Under the pieces are notes generated by a model. It did no database searches and was not told the DNA's origin. It was given only the letters and a program-made list of their open reading frames with translations. This document shows positions 18,072 to 25,791 of a stretch of DNA of 64,000 bases, piece after piece (the first letter of the stretch is position 1; every line of letters starts with the position of its first letter). Source of the DNA: Akkermansia sp. (GTDB taxonomy: Bacteria; Verrucomicrobiota; Verrucomicrobiia; Verrucomicrobiales; Akkermansiaceae); NCBI GenBank assembly GCA_017435365.1, contig JAFSFD010000023.1, positions 1 to 64,000 of the forward strand, given 5' to 3'. Made by a program: the position numbers and the translations under genes.

Positions 18072-18518
18072 TCAGGGTTGTGCTATCTGGGCAATGCGAA
18101 CCAGTGCAGCAGGCAGGTTGCGGGAGCCGTAATATTCCGCTGCCGCTATGCGGCCTGCCTGGGCTTCGATAGCTTGGTTAATGCGGCGGATGGCCGGCAG
18201 GAAACGCTCTTCATAGGCTGCGACCTCAGGTTCGCTGAGTGGTGGAAGGTTGGCAAAGGACTGTGACCAGAGCCGCAGTTCTTCGTTGAGCTTCATCAGT
18301 TTCGGTACTGCGGCCTCTGCTGTGTCGTTGTCAGTCACTTCAGCCATGCTCTGGTACAGCTGCTGCAGCAGGAGCATGCCCGTGATGATGCGCTGCTGGG
18401 ATTCCGGCAGCTGGGCGATGGCTTGTTGCACAGATTCATTCTCTGTTGTCACCACCTGGGTCTGGGCAGGGCAGAGCGGTGCCAGCATGAGCGCGGGAAG
18501 TATGGTGCTTATCTTCAT
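18072..18518 (-). CDS. Small secreted helical protein (tandem paralogue B)
   Basis: 148 residues with a Sec signal (about 1-18, ending CPAQ). The mature protein is helical. Its segment with AAVPKLMKLNEEL ... LPPLSEPEVAAYEERFLP matches the pattern of the adjacent upstream gene (QAAPQLKAALPAI ... MPRLTPTQNQLVRTRYG). The two are probably diverged tandem duplicates. The start overlaps the upstream stop by 4 nt. Family not recognised; location predicted periplasmic. Confidence 0.7.
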   Translation of the reverse strand: MKISTILPALMLAPLCPAQTQVVTTENESVQQAIAQLPESQQRIITGMLLLQQLYQSMAEVTDNDTAEAAVPKLMKLNEELRLWSQSFANLPPLSEPEVAAYEERFLPAIRRINQAIEAQAGRIAAAEYYGSRNLPAALVRIAQIAQP

Positions 18519-18931
18519 CGTTCAATCATCAGGCACATGAGGTGGAATACTTCTGCAAACCCGGCGGACTGGTAGCAGCGCTCTGCCTTTAACCTGCTTA
18601 TCTGCTCGTACATGCCGGCCCATTCTTCGCGCATGCGGCGCCCGTAGCGGGTGCGCACCAGCTGGTTCTGCGTAGGGGTCAGCCTCGGCATGTTGTGCAG
18701 CAATTCCCGCGCCTCGTAAATGGCGGGCAGGGCTGCTTTGAGCTGCGGGGCGGCCTGGGTGGCTGTTTCTGTGTCCTGCGCTTTTTGCAGGAGGGGAACC
18801 AGCTTGCCGGGCAGGGCGGTGTAGGTGTCAAACGCCTGCTGCACGGCAGCGGGCAGCTCTGCGGCCGGAGCTGCCCACACTGCGGGAACCGTCAGGCAAA
18901 GTGCGCTAAAGCTGAAAAGCTTCATGCTCAA
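18515..18931 (-). CDS. Small secreted helical protein (tandem paralogue A)
   Basis: 138 residues with a Sec signal (about 1-20, ending VWAA). The mature part is all-helical and resembles the next gene downstream over about 80 residues. It lies 11 nt after the large coiled-coil gene and overlaps the following gene by 4 nt. An envelope role together with the two neighbours is inferred from linkage only. Confidence 0.7.
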   Translation of the reverse strand: MSMKLFSFSALCLTVPAVWAAPAAELPAAVQQAFDTYTALPGKLVPLLQKAQDTETATQAAPQLKAALPAIYEARELLHNMPRLTPTQNQLVRTRYGRRMREEWAGMYEQISRLKAERCYQSAGFAEVFHLMCLMIER

Positions 18932-18942
18932 CGGTAAGATGG

Positions 18943-20502
18943 TTACTTCTGCTCAGCCGGTTTTTCTGCGGCCGGAGCTGCCGCCGGAGCTGCTGCCGGC
19001 TTTGCAGGAGCAGCCGGCTTCTTCTCCGGTTCCACCTCCATGGTGTTGTCGCCGGTATCGGCATCGAGCTCACGCTGCACCGCCGAGGTGGCGCTGTCAA
19101 TCTGGGCTTCGGCACTGTTCGTCACGCGATCCAGCGCGGCAGTGGCCCGCTCCAGGGAGCGCTTCAGATTGTTGTAGCTGCGCAGGCGGGTCTGGATTTC
19201 TTTCTGCGTGGCCTTGTATTGTTCCATGATGGGGGTGCGGTAGTCATTCGGCAGCAGGTACACCTTCAGTCGCATGATGACGGGGTATACCGGATCTTCG
19301 CGCAGCATCTGTTCAGCGCCTTCCAGGTTGCCGGTGACCATGGACATACGCACCTTGTCCATGTTCTCCCAGAACTGGGTGAGCAGCGCCGGCACGGTGC
19401 CTACCTCGTCATCCAGCGGGCGGTCTTCGTTGCGGCGGATGGCGTCTTTCACCTTGTTCACGCTGATGGAAAGCATCTTGAGGTTGCGGCTCGGCGGCAC
19501 AAACCAGACGCTGGCAATATCATCGCCATCTTCCTTGAGCTTGGCAGCGATGAATTCGTACTCCTCATTATCCTGCCGGCTGCGCAGGGAGCGCTTCTCA
19601 CCGTTGAGGCGCTTGCGAGCATTTTCCTCCTTGGTTTGCATGTTGGTCCACTTCTTCTGGAGGGCGTGCAGGGTTTTCACATACCACTCATAGGCCTGTT
19701 TGTATTCAGGGATGCCCTGGTAGCGTTCGCGCATGATTTCGAACTTGTCAAGACCGGCAACCTTTCGGCGGCCTTTCTTTTCCTTCATGTCAATCTTCAT
19801 TGCTTTGTAGGCAGCTTCGCCATCGCGCACGTACTGGTCGCGCTGGCTGCCTGTCACTTTGTCAAAGGAGAAATCCGCGGCACCTGCCTTGTTGAATTCA
19901 TCCTGGAGTTTGGCTACCTCCAGTGCGCGCTTGTCCATATCCTCCAGCTGGCTGGTCACGCGGCGCTTCACCTGGGCCACCTGGCTCTGCAGGGCACGGC
20001 TGGGTTTGGAAATTTTACCCATCAGGTTTTCCATGTTGGCAAGTTTTTCGCGCAGGCGCAGGGTTGCATCCTTAGCCTTTGCTTCATCCGCGCGTTGAAC
20101 CACGTTGCCGTCTGCGATGGGCTCCTGCGGCTGTTCTCCCGCTGCTTCGGGGGTGCTGCCGGCTTCGGCGGGTTTCTGCTCAGCCGCTGCCGGTGCGTCT
20201 GTGGCGGGGGCTGCCGGAGCCGGGGCTTCACCTGCCTTGGCCGGCTCTTCTTCCGCCTTGGCCGGTTCTTTTTCCTTCACCACCTCACGCATCATGATGA
20301 TGCTCTTGGTCGGTACTTGCTTGGTGACGGTTTTACCGGACTTGTCCGTGCCGCGGAACTTGGTGGAGCTGCTGCTCTTGTAGATGACGGTGCAGTCCGT
20401 GAAGCGCTCGGCAGAGGTGAGGGTGATGGTGTAAAGCTGCGCCGCCTGGGCAAACGAGGCTCCCAAGGCCAGAAGTGTAAGCAGGAGGGTTGATTTCTTC
20501 AT
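18943..20502 (-). CDS. Secreted coiled-coil protein with Ala/Glu/Pro-rich linker
   Basis: 519 residues. Sec signal about 1-20 (cut near AQA). A short beta-like N-terminal domain (about 22-70, RFTDCTVIYKSSSSTKFRG) leads to an Ala/Glu/Pro linker (about 75-135). A long charged helical region follows (about 145-460) and an Ala/Pro/Lys tail ends the protein. No enzyme motif seen. It is the first gene of the run ending at serA, with its own promoter. A structural envelope role is a guess. Confidence 0.75.
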   Translation of the reverse strand: MKKSTLLLTLLALGASFAQAAQLYTITLTSAERFTDCTVIYKSSSSTKFRGTDKSGKTVTKQVPTKSIIMMREVVKEKEPAKAEEEPAKAGEAPAPAAPATDAPAAAEQKPAEAGSTPEAAGEQPQEPIADGNVVQRADEAKAKDATLRLREKLANMENLMGKISKPSRALQSQVAQVKRRVTSQLEDMDKRALEVAKLQDEFNKAGAADFSFDKVTGSQRDQYVRDGEAAYKAMKIDMKEKKGRRKVAGLDKFEIMRERYQGIPEYKQAYEWYVKTLHALQKKWTNMQTKEENARKRLNGEKRSLRSRQDNEEYEFIAAKLKEDGDDIASVWFVPPSRNLKMLSISVNKVKDAIRRNEDRPLDDEVGTVPALLTQFWENMDKVRMSMVTGNLEGAEQMLREDPVYPVIMRLKVYLLPNDYRTPIMEQYKATQKEIQTRLRSYNNLKRSLERATAALDRVTNSAEAQIDSATSAVQRELDADTGDNTMEVEPEKKPAAPAKPAAAPAAAPAAEKPAEQK

Positions 20503-20535
20503 GTCTAGGATGGGGAAAATGATATTTCAATCGTT

Positions 20536-20564
20536 ACTCTACCATATTGCGCCCGTGCTTGCAA
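20536..20564 (-). promoter_or_regulatory. Promoter upstream of the 18943-20502 gene
   Basis: On the minus strand: -35 TTGCAA (20559-20564), 17-nt spacer, -10 TAGAGT (20536-20541). The leader is about 25-30 nt. Confidence 0.6.
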
Positions 20565-20605
20565 ACCTCAAATCGTTCATTGACGGGAAAAGTCTGGAAT
20601 TTGGA

Positions 20606-20639
20606 GCAAAAAAGAGCGCTTCCCGGTTGTGGAAGCGCT
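20606..20639 (-). terminator. Rho-independent terminator of pyrD
   Basis: A 9-bp stem (20615-20623 with 20631-20639) with a 7-nt loop. On the minus strand it is followed by a six-T run (20608-20613 on the plus strand is all A). Confidence 0.75.
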
Positions 20640-20663
20640 GGAAGAAGCCGGAGCCGGCATGAT

Positions 20664-21707
20664 TTAAGCCGGGCACTGCTCGCGTATTGCCTGGGCGGCG
20701 GCTTGTACCAGGGGCGGTCCGTTGTAGATGAAACCGCTGTAAAGCTGCACCAGGGAGGCACCTGCCTTGATTTTGTTCACAGCGTCCTCGGCGGTGGTGA
20801 TGCCGCCCACGCCGATGATGGGGAGGCTCCCGTTGAGCTCCTGGGCAAAGGCAGCCAGGGTTTCATTGGCGCGGTTGTAAAGCGGTTTGCCGGACATGCC
20901 GCCACTCTGTGAGGCGTGTGGGGAGTCTTCCACGCCGATGCGGGTGGTGGTGGTGTTGGAGCAGATGAGGCCATCCAGCTGGCAATCCTGGAATACATGG
21001 GCCAGGTCGCGAATCTGCGCTTCGCTCATATCCGGGGAAACCTTCATGACGAGCGGCACATAGCGGCCGGTATCGCTCGAAAGGTTTGCCTGTTCACTCT
21101 TCATGAGGGAGAGCAGGTCTGCTGCGCTGTCGGCCTTGGCCAGGTCCTGCAGGTTCGGCACATTCGGGCAGGAGAAGTTGATGGCTACGTAATCTGCCAC
21201 ATCCCATACTGCACGCAGGCAGGCCAGGTAATCCTGGTGAGCTTCGGCATTGGGGGTGACCTTGTTCTTGCTGATATTCACACCGAGCACGCCGTTGAAG
21301 CGGCGGGTGCGGCGGATGTTCTCCACGCCTTCATCCACGCCGGGGTTGTTGATGCCCATGTGGTTGATGATGGCCTGCTGCGGAATGCAGCGGAAGAGGC
21401 GGGGCTTGGGATTACCCGGCTGCGGGCGGGGGGTGAGGGTGCCTACCTCCACGAAACCGAAGCCCAGGTGCCCGAAAGCAGCCACGGTGTTGGCTTCCTT
21501 ATCCATGCCGGCAGCCAGCCCCACCCGGTTCGGGAACTTCAGGCCCATGACCGTCACGGGGTCATTCACCGGTTTGGAGCCCGTCAGGGCGGGCAGCAGG
21601 CGCAGGCGCTCGGCGGTGCGCAGACCTGCAAGGGTGAGTTTGTGTGCTGTTTCCGGATCCATGCAGAACAGCATCTTCTTGGCAAGATTGTAGAGATAGG
21701 GGGACAC
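20664..21707 (-). CDS. pyrD: Dihydroorotate dehydrogenase, class 2 scaffold with class 1-type Cys
   Basis: 347 residues from a GTG. The N-terminal helical extension (LAKKMLFCMDPETAHKLTL) and GTLTPRPQPGNPKPRLFR mark a class 2, quinone-linked, membrane-associated enzyme. FMN-site motifs LAAGMDKEA, IIGVGGI and YSGFIYNGPPL are intact. The catalytic position reads NFSCPN with Cys180 (21168-21170), where E. coli has Ser175. Cys is the class 1 residue. The electron acceptor is presumably menaquinone (menA is present). The promoter lies about 65 nt upstream, with a hairpin in the leader. Confidence 0.92.
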   Translation of the reverse strand: MSPYLYNLAKKMLFCMDPETAHKLTLAGLRTAERLRLLPALTGSKPVNDPVTVMGLKFPNRVGLAAGMDKEANTVAAFGHLGFGFVEVGTLTPRPQPGNPKPRLFRCIPQQAIINHMGINNPGVDEGVENIRRTRRFNGVLGVNISKNKVTPNAEAHQDYLACLRAVWDVADYVAINFSCPNVPNLQDLAKADSAADLLSLMKSEQANLSSDTGRYVPLVMKVSPDMSEAQIRDLAHVFQDCQLDGLICSNTTTTRIGVEDSPHASQSGGMSGKPLYNRANETLAAFAQELNGSLPIIGVGGITTAEDAVNKIKAGASLVQLYSGFIYNGPPLVQAAAQAIREQCPA

Positions 21708-21733
21708 GTATCAGTTTGGTTGGTTGAGTCTGG

Positions 21734-21754
21734 TATCTGCCCACAGGGCAGATA
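21734..21754 (-). promoter_or_regulatory. Perfect 9-bp hairpin in the pyrD leader
   Basis: TATCTGCCC (21734-21742) and GGGCAGATA (21746-21754) pair around ACA. It lies between the pyrD promoter and the GTG start, about 26 nt before the start. It could be an operator or an RNA control element; no T-tract follows, so it is not a simple attenuator. Confidence 0.4.
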
Positions 21755-21771
21755 TTCCGCAGCTGCGCGTT

Positions 21772-21799
21772 ATTGTACGCGAAACCCGCACGATTGCAA
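21772..21799 (-). promoter_or_regulatory. Promoter of pyrD
   Basis: On the minus strand: -35 TTGCAA (21794-21799), 16-nt spacer, -10 TACAAT (21772-21777). The predicted leader is about 58 nt. Confidence 0.6.
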
Positions 21800-21894
21800 C
21801 CTTTTTTATCGCTCTTCCTGAGAAATTGTATGGGCGCTGCACGCCGGGGCTCCGGCGTGATTCCGGAAGCTGGCAGCAGCTTCAGCCCCCGGGG

Positions 21895-22926
21895 CTACAT
21901 TTTGAATGTCTTGTTGTAGTTCTCCAGGAACCAGTCGGCAAAGAGGGGGATGGCTTCTTCATAGTCCCACACGGGGGAGTAGGCCAGCTCTCGCTCCAGT
22001 TTGGAGGTGTCGGCATACATTTCCTCACGCTCGCCTACCACCAGCGGGGTGGCGGGATCCAGCACCACGGTGGCGTTGCTGCTCAGGGAATATTCCAGCG
22101 ACTGGATGAAGGAAAGGAAGGAAACGGGTTTGCCACGGCCCACGTTGTACAGGGCGTATGGCACGCCGCTGATGCTGAATGGCTGGTTGTCCAGCGCGGC
22201 ATCTGTGCCTTCCAGCAGGTCCTCAATATAGGTGAAATCGCGGATGATGTGGCCGTTGTTCATCACGCGGATTTCGGCTCCCTTCATGATGCGGTGGGCC
22301 AGCTGCATGGGAATGGAATCCGGGCGGGCCCAGGGGCCGTACACGCTGAACAGGCGGAATACCGTCACCGGAATGCCGTATGCCTTGGCGTACGAGTAGC
22401 AGATGAGCTCCGCCGAACGCTTCGAAGCAGCATACATATTCAGCGGTGTGTCCACATGGTCCTCTTCTTTGAGCGGGGAATTGGCCAGTGCGCTGTACAC
22501 GCAGGAGCTGGAGGAGTAGAAGAAATGCTGCACGCCCTGCTGGCGGGCGGCTTCCAGCATGTTGATGGTGCCGGTCACGTTCGTTTCATAGAACTCTGCC
22601 GGGTTCATGCGGGCCTTTGTGGCTCCGGTCAGAGCCGCCAGGTGCATAATCACATCGAAGCCTTCCTCCCGGCACAGCTTGCCGATGGCGTCGCGGTCCA
22701 GCACGTCCATGCGCACGAAACGCAGCCCGTTCTTGCCGGTCTGCATCTCACCAGTGGCGGCAGCTGCGGGCTCCAGCCCCAGCAGGGAAAGGCGGATTTT
22801 CTTGATGGTCAGGTCTTTGTTGTCGCAAAGGTTATCAATGCCAACGATTTCGTGCCCACCTTCTGCAAGGTGGTTTGTGATGTGATAGCCAATGAAGCCG
22901 GCCGCGCCAGTGACGAGTATTTTCAT
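21895..22926 (-). CDS. NAD-dependent sugar epimerase, UDP-glucuronate 4-epimerase-like
   Basis: 343 residues, an extended short-chain dehydrogenase. The N-terminal NAD motif is GAAGFIG. The catalytic Ser/Tyr/Lys are in SSSSCVYSA and YAASK. GPWARPDSIP and IIRDFTYIEDL are the pattern of UDP-glucuronate or UDP-galacturonate epimerases (CapI/LpsL type). It would interconvert UDP-sugars for surface glycans. It is flanked by genes on the same strand but has its own promoter. Exact substrate is uncertain. Confidence 0.85.
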   Translation of the reverse strand: MKILVTGAAGFIGYHITNHLAEGGHEIVGIDNLCDNKDLTIKKIRLSLLGLEPAAAATGEMQTGKNGLRFVRMDVLDRDAIGKLCREEGFDVIMHLAALTGATKARMNPAEFYETNVTGTINMLEAARQQGVQHFFYSSSSCVYSALANSPLKEEDHVDTPLNMYAASKRSAELICYSYAKAYGIPVTVFRLFSVYGPWARPDSIPMQLAHRIMKGAEIRVMNNGHIIRDFTYIEDLLEGTDAALDNQPFSISGVPYALYNVGRGKPVSFLSFIQSLEYSLSSNATVVLDPATPLVVGEREEMYADTSKLERELAYSPVWDYEEAIPLFADWFLENYNKTFKM

Positions 22927-22964
22927 GTGGTGTAGAGAGAGTTAGTGTGTAAAATGTTACTGTT

Positions 22965-22993
22965 ATAGTATCCGAAAAGTATTAAAATTGCAA
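22965..22993 (-). promoter_or_regulatory. Promoter of the epimerase gene
   Basis: On the minus strand: -35 TTGCAA (22988-22993), 17-nt spacer, -10 TACTAT (22965-22970). The leader is about 30 nt and AT-rich. Confidence 0.55.
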
Positions 22994-23001
22994 TCTTAAT
23001 T

Positions 23002-23871
23002 TTACTCTTCTTCAACGACCTGGGTAACAGAACCGATGGCGGGGCATGAGAACTCCACCACGTCGCCGGGCTTCAGGTACTGCGGGGGATTCATCCCCAG
23101 GGCCACACCGCCGGGAGTGCCGGTGGATACCACGTCACCGGGATTCAGCGTCATGAACTGCGAGACGTAGGCCACCAGCTGAGCCACAGGCATGATGAGC
23201 TGGGAGGTATTGGCCTTCTGGCGCACTTCGCCGTTCACTTTCAGTTCGAGCTCCAGATTATCCGGGTCGGGGATTTCGTCCCTGGTCACGAACACCGGGC
23301 CAAAGGGGGCAAAGGTATCATAGCTTTTGCCTTTGGTCCACTGGCCGCCATGCTCCAGCTGGTAACTACGCTCGGAATAGTCGCACATGAGGGTGTAACC
23401 CACGATGGCGCGGCGGGCCTCAGCCTCGGTGGCGCGGTGCAGGGTGTCGCCGATGATGACAGCCAGCTCTACTTCGTAATCCAGTCTGGTGGCGCCCTGC
23501 GGGTTCAGCACGTAGGATAAATCGGAGGAAATCGCAGAGGTTGCCTTCAGGAAAAGCGATGGCTCGGTGGGAGTATCGCCGCTGAATTCCCTGGCGTGGT
23601 CGGCATAGCACTTGCCCAGGCAGGCCAGGGTGCAGGGCTGCACATGCAGCGCACTGGAAATCGCCAGCCCCTGCATGTCCACAGGCACGCCATCTGCTGC
23701 GCCTTTGGAAATCCAGGTTTCAATCTCCTTGCGGAGCTTCTTGCCGCCGGGCAGCATGGCTGCCCACAGCTGCTCATCCTGAGCGGTCACATCGATAAAG
23801 CATTGGCGCTTCGGCACCCAGAGTCCGATTGTGCTTTCGCCTTCCTCGTCTACGTAGTATTGAAGTCTCAT
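23002..23871 (-). CDS. Fumarylacetoacetate hydrolase family protein
   Basis: 289 residues. The FAH catalytic domain (about 75-285) shows the metal-binding LDYEVELAVIIG, CDYSERSYQ, GKSYDTFAPFGP and DVVSTGTPGGVALG. The family covers acylpyruvate hydrolases, oxaloacetate tautomerases and decarboxylases and hydratases of 2-oxo acids. No aromatic-degradation cluster surrounds it, so a housekeeping oxaloacetate or acylpyruvate role is more likely. It lies 18 nt after the lipoprotein gene in one transcript. Confidence 0.88.
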   Translation of the reverse strand: MRLQYYVDEEGESTIGLWVPKRQCFIDVTAQDEQLWAAMLPGGKKLRKEIETWISKGAADGVPVDMQGLAISSALHVQPCTLACLGKCYADHAREFSGDTPTEPSLFLKATSAISSDLSYVLNPQGATRLDYEVELAVIIGDTLHRATEAEARRAIVGYTLMCDYSERSYQLEHGGQWTKGKSYDTFAPFGPVFVTRDEIPDPDNLELELKVNGEVRQKANTSQLIMPVAQLVAYVSQFMTLNPGDVVSTGTPGGVALGMNPPQYLKPGDVVEFSCPAIGSVTQVVEEE

Positions 23872-23889
23872 ATCAATAAGGGAAAAAGG

Positions 23890-24552
23890 TTACATGGAAT
23901 CCCAGTCGCTGATGTTGTCCGGGATGTCGTCAAAACGTCCGCGCGGCGTGATTTCCGGCACAGCCGGGGCCACAGGTTCTTCCTCCGGCAGCACAGTCGT
24001 CTCACCGGCGGTAATGTCGTCATCATCTTCCGGCAGCACGGTGGCGGGCTCAGGGCCTGAGGGTTCGCTTGTGGCAGCTTCCATCTTTTCCCTGATGGCC
24101 GGCGGGGTGTAGCCCACGTCAATTTCAGTTCCGGTCAAGGTGAAGGGCTCCGGTTCCTCTTCTTCGATGGGGGCAGCGGCAATGCTGCGGTATTGGAAGA
24201 CGCGGTCACCTTTCATGACCACGCCGGCGCGGATATCAGCCGCGATGATATTGTTGCGGGCATGCTGGGCGGAGGAAACGATGAGGTTGCCCACGCGGTC
24301 GGCCGAGCCGTCTGCCGGGTGGGTGATGAGAACCGTGCCTTCCCTGGGCATGGGGCCGATAATGCGGAGCAGGGCAAACTTGTCCGCGGAGAAAACCTGG
24401 TGCACAGCCCCCAGGTGCAGCGGCGGGGGAATTTCCGGCGTTGCTTCTTCCTTGGGAGCCTCATTATTCTGCTGTTGAAACAGCTGGGTGCAGGCCGAGA
24501 GGGAAAGAACGCAGCCCAGTGCCGGCAGAAAGATGGAAAGGTATCGCCTCAT
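23890..24552 (-). CDS. Lipoprotein with small beta domain and acidic Pro-rich tail
   Basis: 220 residues. Lipobox LSAC with Cys21. Residues about 45-125 form a compact beta-rich domain (GPMPREGTVLITHPADG ... GVVMKGDRVFQY), similar in pattern to the C-terminal domain of the membrane protein at 10774-11505. The rest is Glu/Pro-rich and probably disordered. The ATG is 6 nt after the -10 box. It precedes the FAH-family gene in one operon. Function unknown. Confidence 0.75.
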   Translation of the reverse strand: MRRYLSIFLPALGCVLSLSACTQLFQQQNNEAPKEEATPEIPPPLHLGAVHQVFSADKFALLRIIGPMPREGTVLITHPADGSADRVGNLIVSSAQHARNNIIAADIRAGVVMKGDRVFQYRSIAAAPIEEEEPEPFTLTGTEIDVGYTPPAIREKMEAATSEPSGPEPATVLPEDDDDITAGETTVLPEEEPVAPAVPEITPRGRFDDIPDNISDWDSM

Positions 24553-24558
24553 GCCGTA

Positions 24559-24588
24559 ATGTTAGCATATCCGCACGCGCAGAGTCAA
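24559..24588 (-). promoter_or_regulatory. Promoter of the lipoprotein-FAH operon
   Basis: On the minus strand: -35 TTGACT (24583-24588), 18-nt spacer, -10 TAACAT (24559-24564), 6 nt before the ATG. Confidence 0.6.
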
Positions 24589-24602
24589 GAAGCAAGATAT
24601 TC

Positions 24603-24631
24603 TTGCAATGAGAGGCAAAGGATGATAGAAT
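24603..24631 (+). promoter_or_regulatory. Promoter of the rppH-like operon
   Basis: -35 TTGCAA (24603-24608), 17-nt spacer, -10 TAGAAT (24626-24631). It diverges from the lipoprotein promoter. The leader is about 24 nt with no clear Shine-Dalgarno. Confidence 0.65.
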
Positions 24632-24661
24632 GCGCCCGTACACACACCAGATATATTCCCT

Positions 24662-25132
24662 ATGCCCGGTACCTCTGAACTCTACCGCCCGAATGCAGCC
24701 ATCATCTACCAGCGAGCCGATGGCCGCGTGCTTCTCTGCGAGCGTGTGAAACCCGCCGGAGCCTGGCAGTTTCCGCAAGGCGGTATCAAGAAGGGAGAGT
24801 CTGCCATGGATGCAGCCTGCCGCGAGGGGATGGAAGAGACCGGATTCCGCCCGAATGAATACGAGGTGGTGGCTGCCCGCGGGCCGTACCGCTACAACTA
24901 TCCTCCCAAGGAGCGCGAACGCGTGCTCCGCAAGCGGGGGATTCCCTATGCCGGGCAGGAGCAGCACTACTTCCTCTGCCTCATGCACAGCGACCAGGCC
25001 GAACCCTGGCTGGATAACAAGGAGTTCCGCGATTATAAGTGGGTGATGCCCGCCGAGGTGGATCTGGGCTCCCTGCCGGATTTCAAGCGCCCTGTCTACG
25101 AACAGGTACTGCGCGACTTCTTTAATGTGTGA
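24662..25132 (+). CDS. rppH: Nudix hydrolase, RppH-like
   Basis: 156 residues, the length of RppH. The Nudix box GGIKKGESAMDAACREGMEE is complete with the REGMEE core. The N-terminal YRPNAAIIYQ, the WQFPQGG segment and QEQHYFLCL match RppH, which removes pyrophosphate from mRNA 5' ends, or the related dinucleoside polyphosphate hydrolases. It overlaps trmO by one base (TGATG). mRNA decapping is the likely role. Confidence 0.85.
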   Translation: MPGTSELYRPNAAIIYQRADGRVLLCERVKPAGAWQFPQGGIKKGESAMDAACREGMEETGFRPNEYEVVAARGPYRYNYPPKERERVLRKRGIPYAGQEQHYFLCLMHSDQAEPWLDNKEFRDYKWVMPAEVDLGSLPDFKRPVYEQVLRDFFNV

Positions 25133-25791
25133 TGCAGCCCATTGCGTACATCCGCAGCCCCTTCGCTGAAAAATTCGGAGTCCCGCGCCAGGGGAATCTG
25201 GCTCCGCATGTCATCAGCGAGATTGTGTTTGAGCCGGAGTTCCGGAATGAGGACTGCGTGCGCGGGCTGGAAAACTTCTCGCATATCTGGCTCATCTGGC
25301 AGTTTCACTGCAATGGCCGCGACTGGCACCCCACGGTGCGCCCTCCCCGGCTGGGTGGCAATACCCGCCTGGGGGTGTTTGCCACGCGTTCGCCCTTCCG
25401 CCCGAATGGCCTGGGTCTTTCGGTGGTGAAGGTCGTATCGATTGAGCCGGGGCCGGTGATTCGCGTTTCCGGGGCCGATATGGTGGATGGCACACCCATT
25501 TACGATATCAAGCCCTATGTGCCGTATTCGGATGCCATATCGGATGCCGCAGCCGGGTTTACGGAAACTCCCTGGGAGCCGCTCCGCGTGCAGCTGCCGG
25601 AGAAATTACCCGCCGGGGCCACGCCGGATTGGTGCGCCGCGCTGCAGGAGACCCTGGCGCAGGACCCCCGACCGGCCTACCAGCAGGATGCGCAGCGCAT
25701 CTACCACCTCATCCTCAAACCATTCGAGGTTCACTTCCGGGTGGAATCCGGTTGTGCCATCGTGACCGCTATCACGCCGTATGAATGCTGA
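25132..25791 (+). CDS. trmO: tRNA (N6-threonylcarbamoyladenosine) methyltransferase TrmO
   Basis: 219 residues. The N-terminal TsaA/TrmO beta-barrel domain shows IAYIRSPF, NFSHIWLIWQFH, RLGVFATRSPFRPNGLGLS and VDGTPIYDIKPY, all family signatures. The enzyme N6-methylates t6A37 in tRNA-Thr using SAM. The ATG at 25132 overlaps the previous stop; a GTG at 25129 is possible but less natural. The next gene starts inside this one by 11 nt. Confidence 0.9.
   Translation: MQPIAYIRSPFAEKFGVPRQGNLAPHVISEIVFEPEFRNEDCVRGLENFSHIWLIWQFHCNGRDWHPTVRPPRLGGNTRLGVFATRSPFRPNGLGLSVVKVVSIEPGPVIRVSGADMVDGTPIYDIKPYVPYSDAISDAAAGFTETPWEPLRVQLPEKLPAGATPDWCAALQETLAQDPRPAYQQDAQRIYHLILKPFEVHFRVESGCAIVTAITPYEC

Noticed and set aside
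21840-21859. 8-bp GC-rich hairpin (CACGCCGG/CCGGCGTG) after the epimerase gene as terminator
   Set aside because: No T-run follows it on the minus strand; left as an unproven hairpin.
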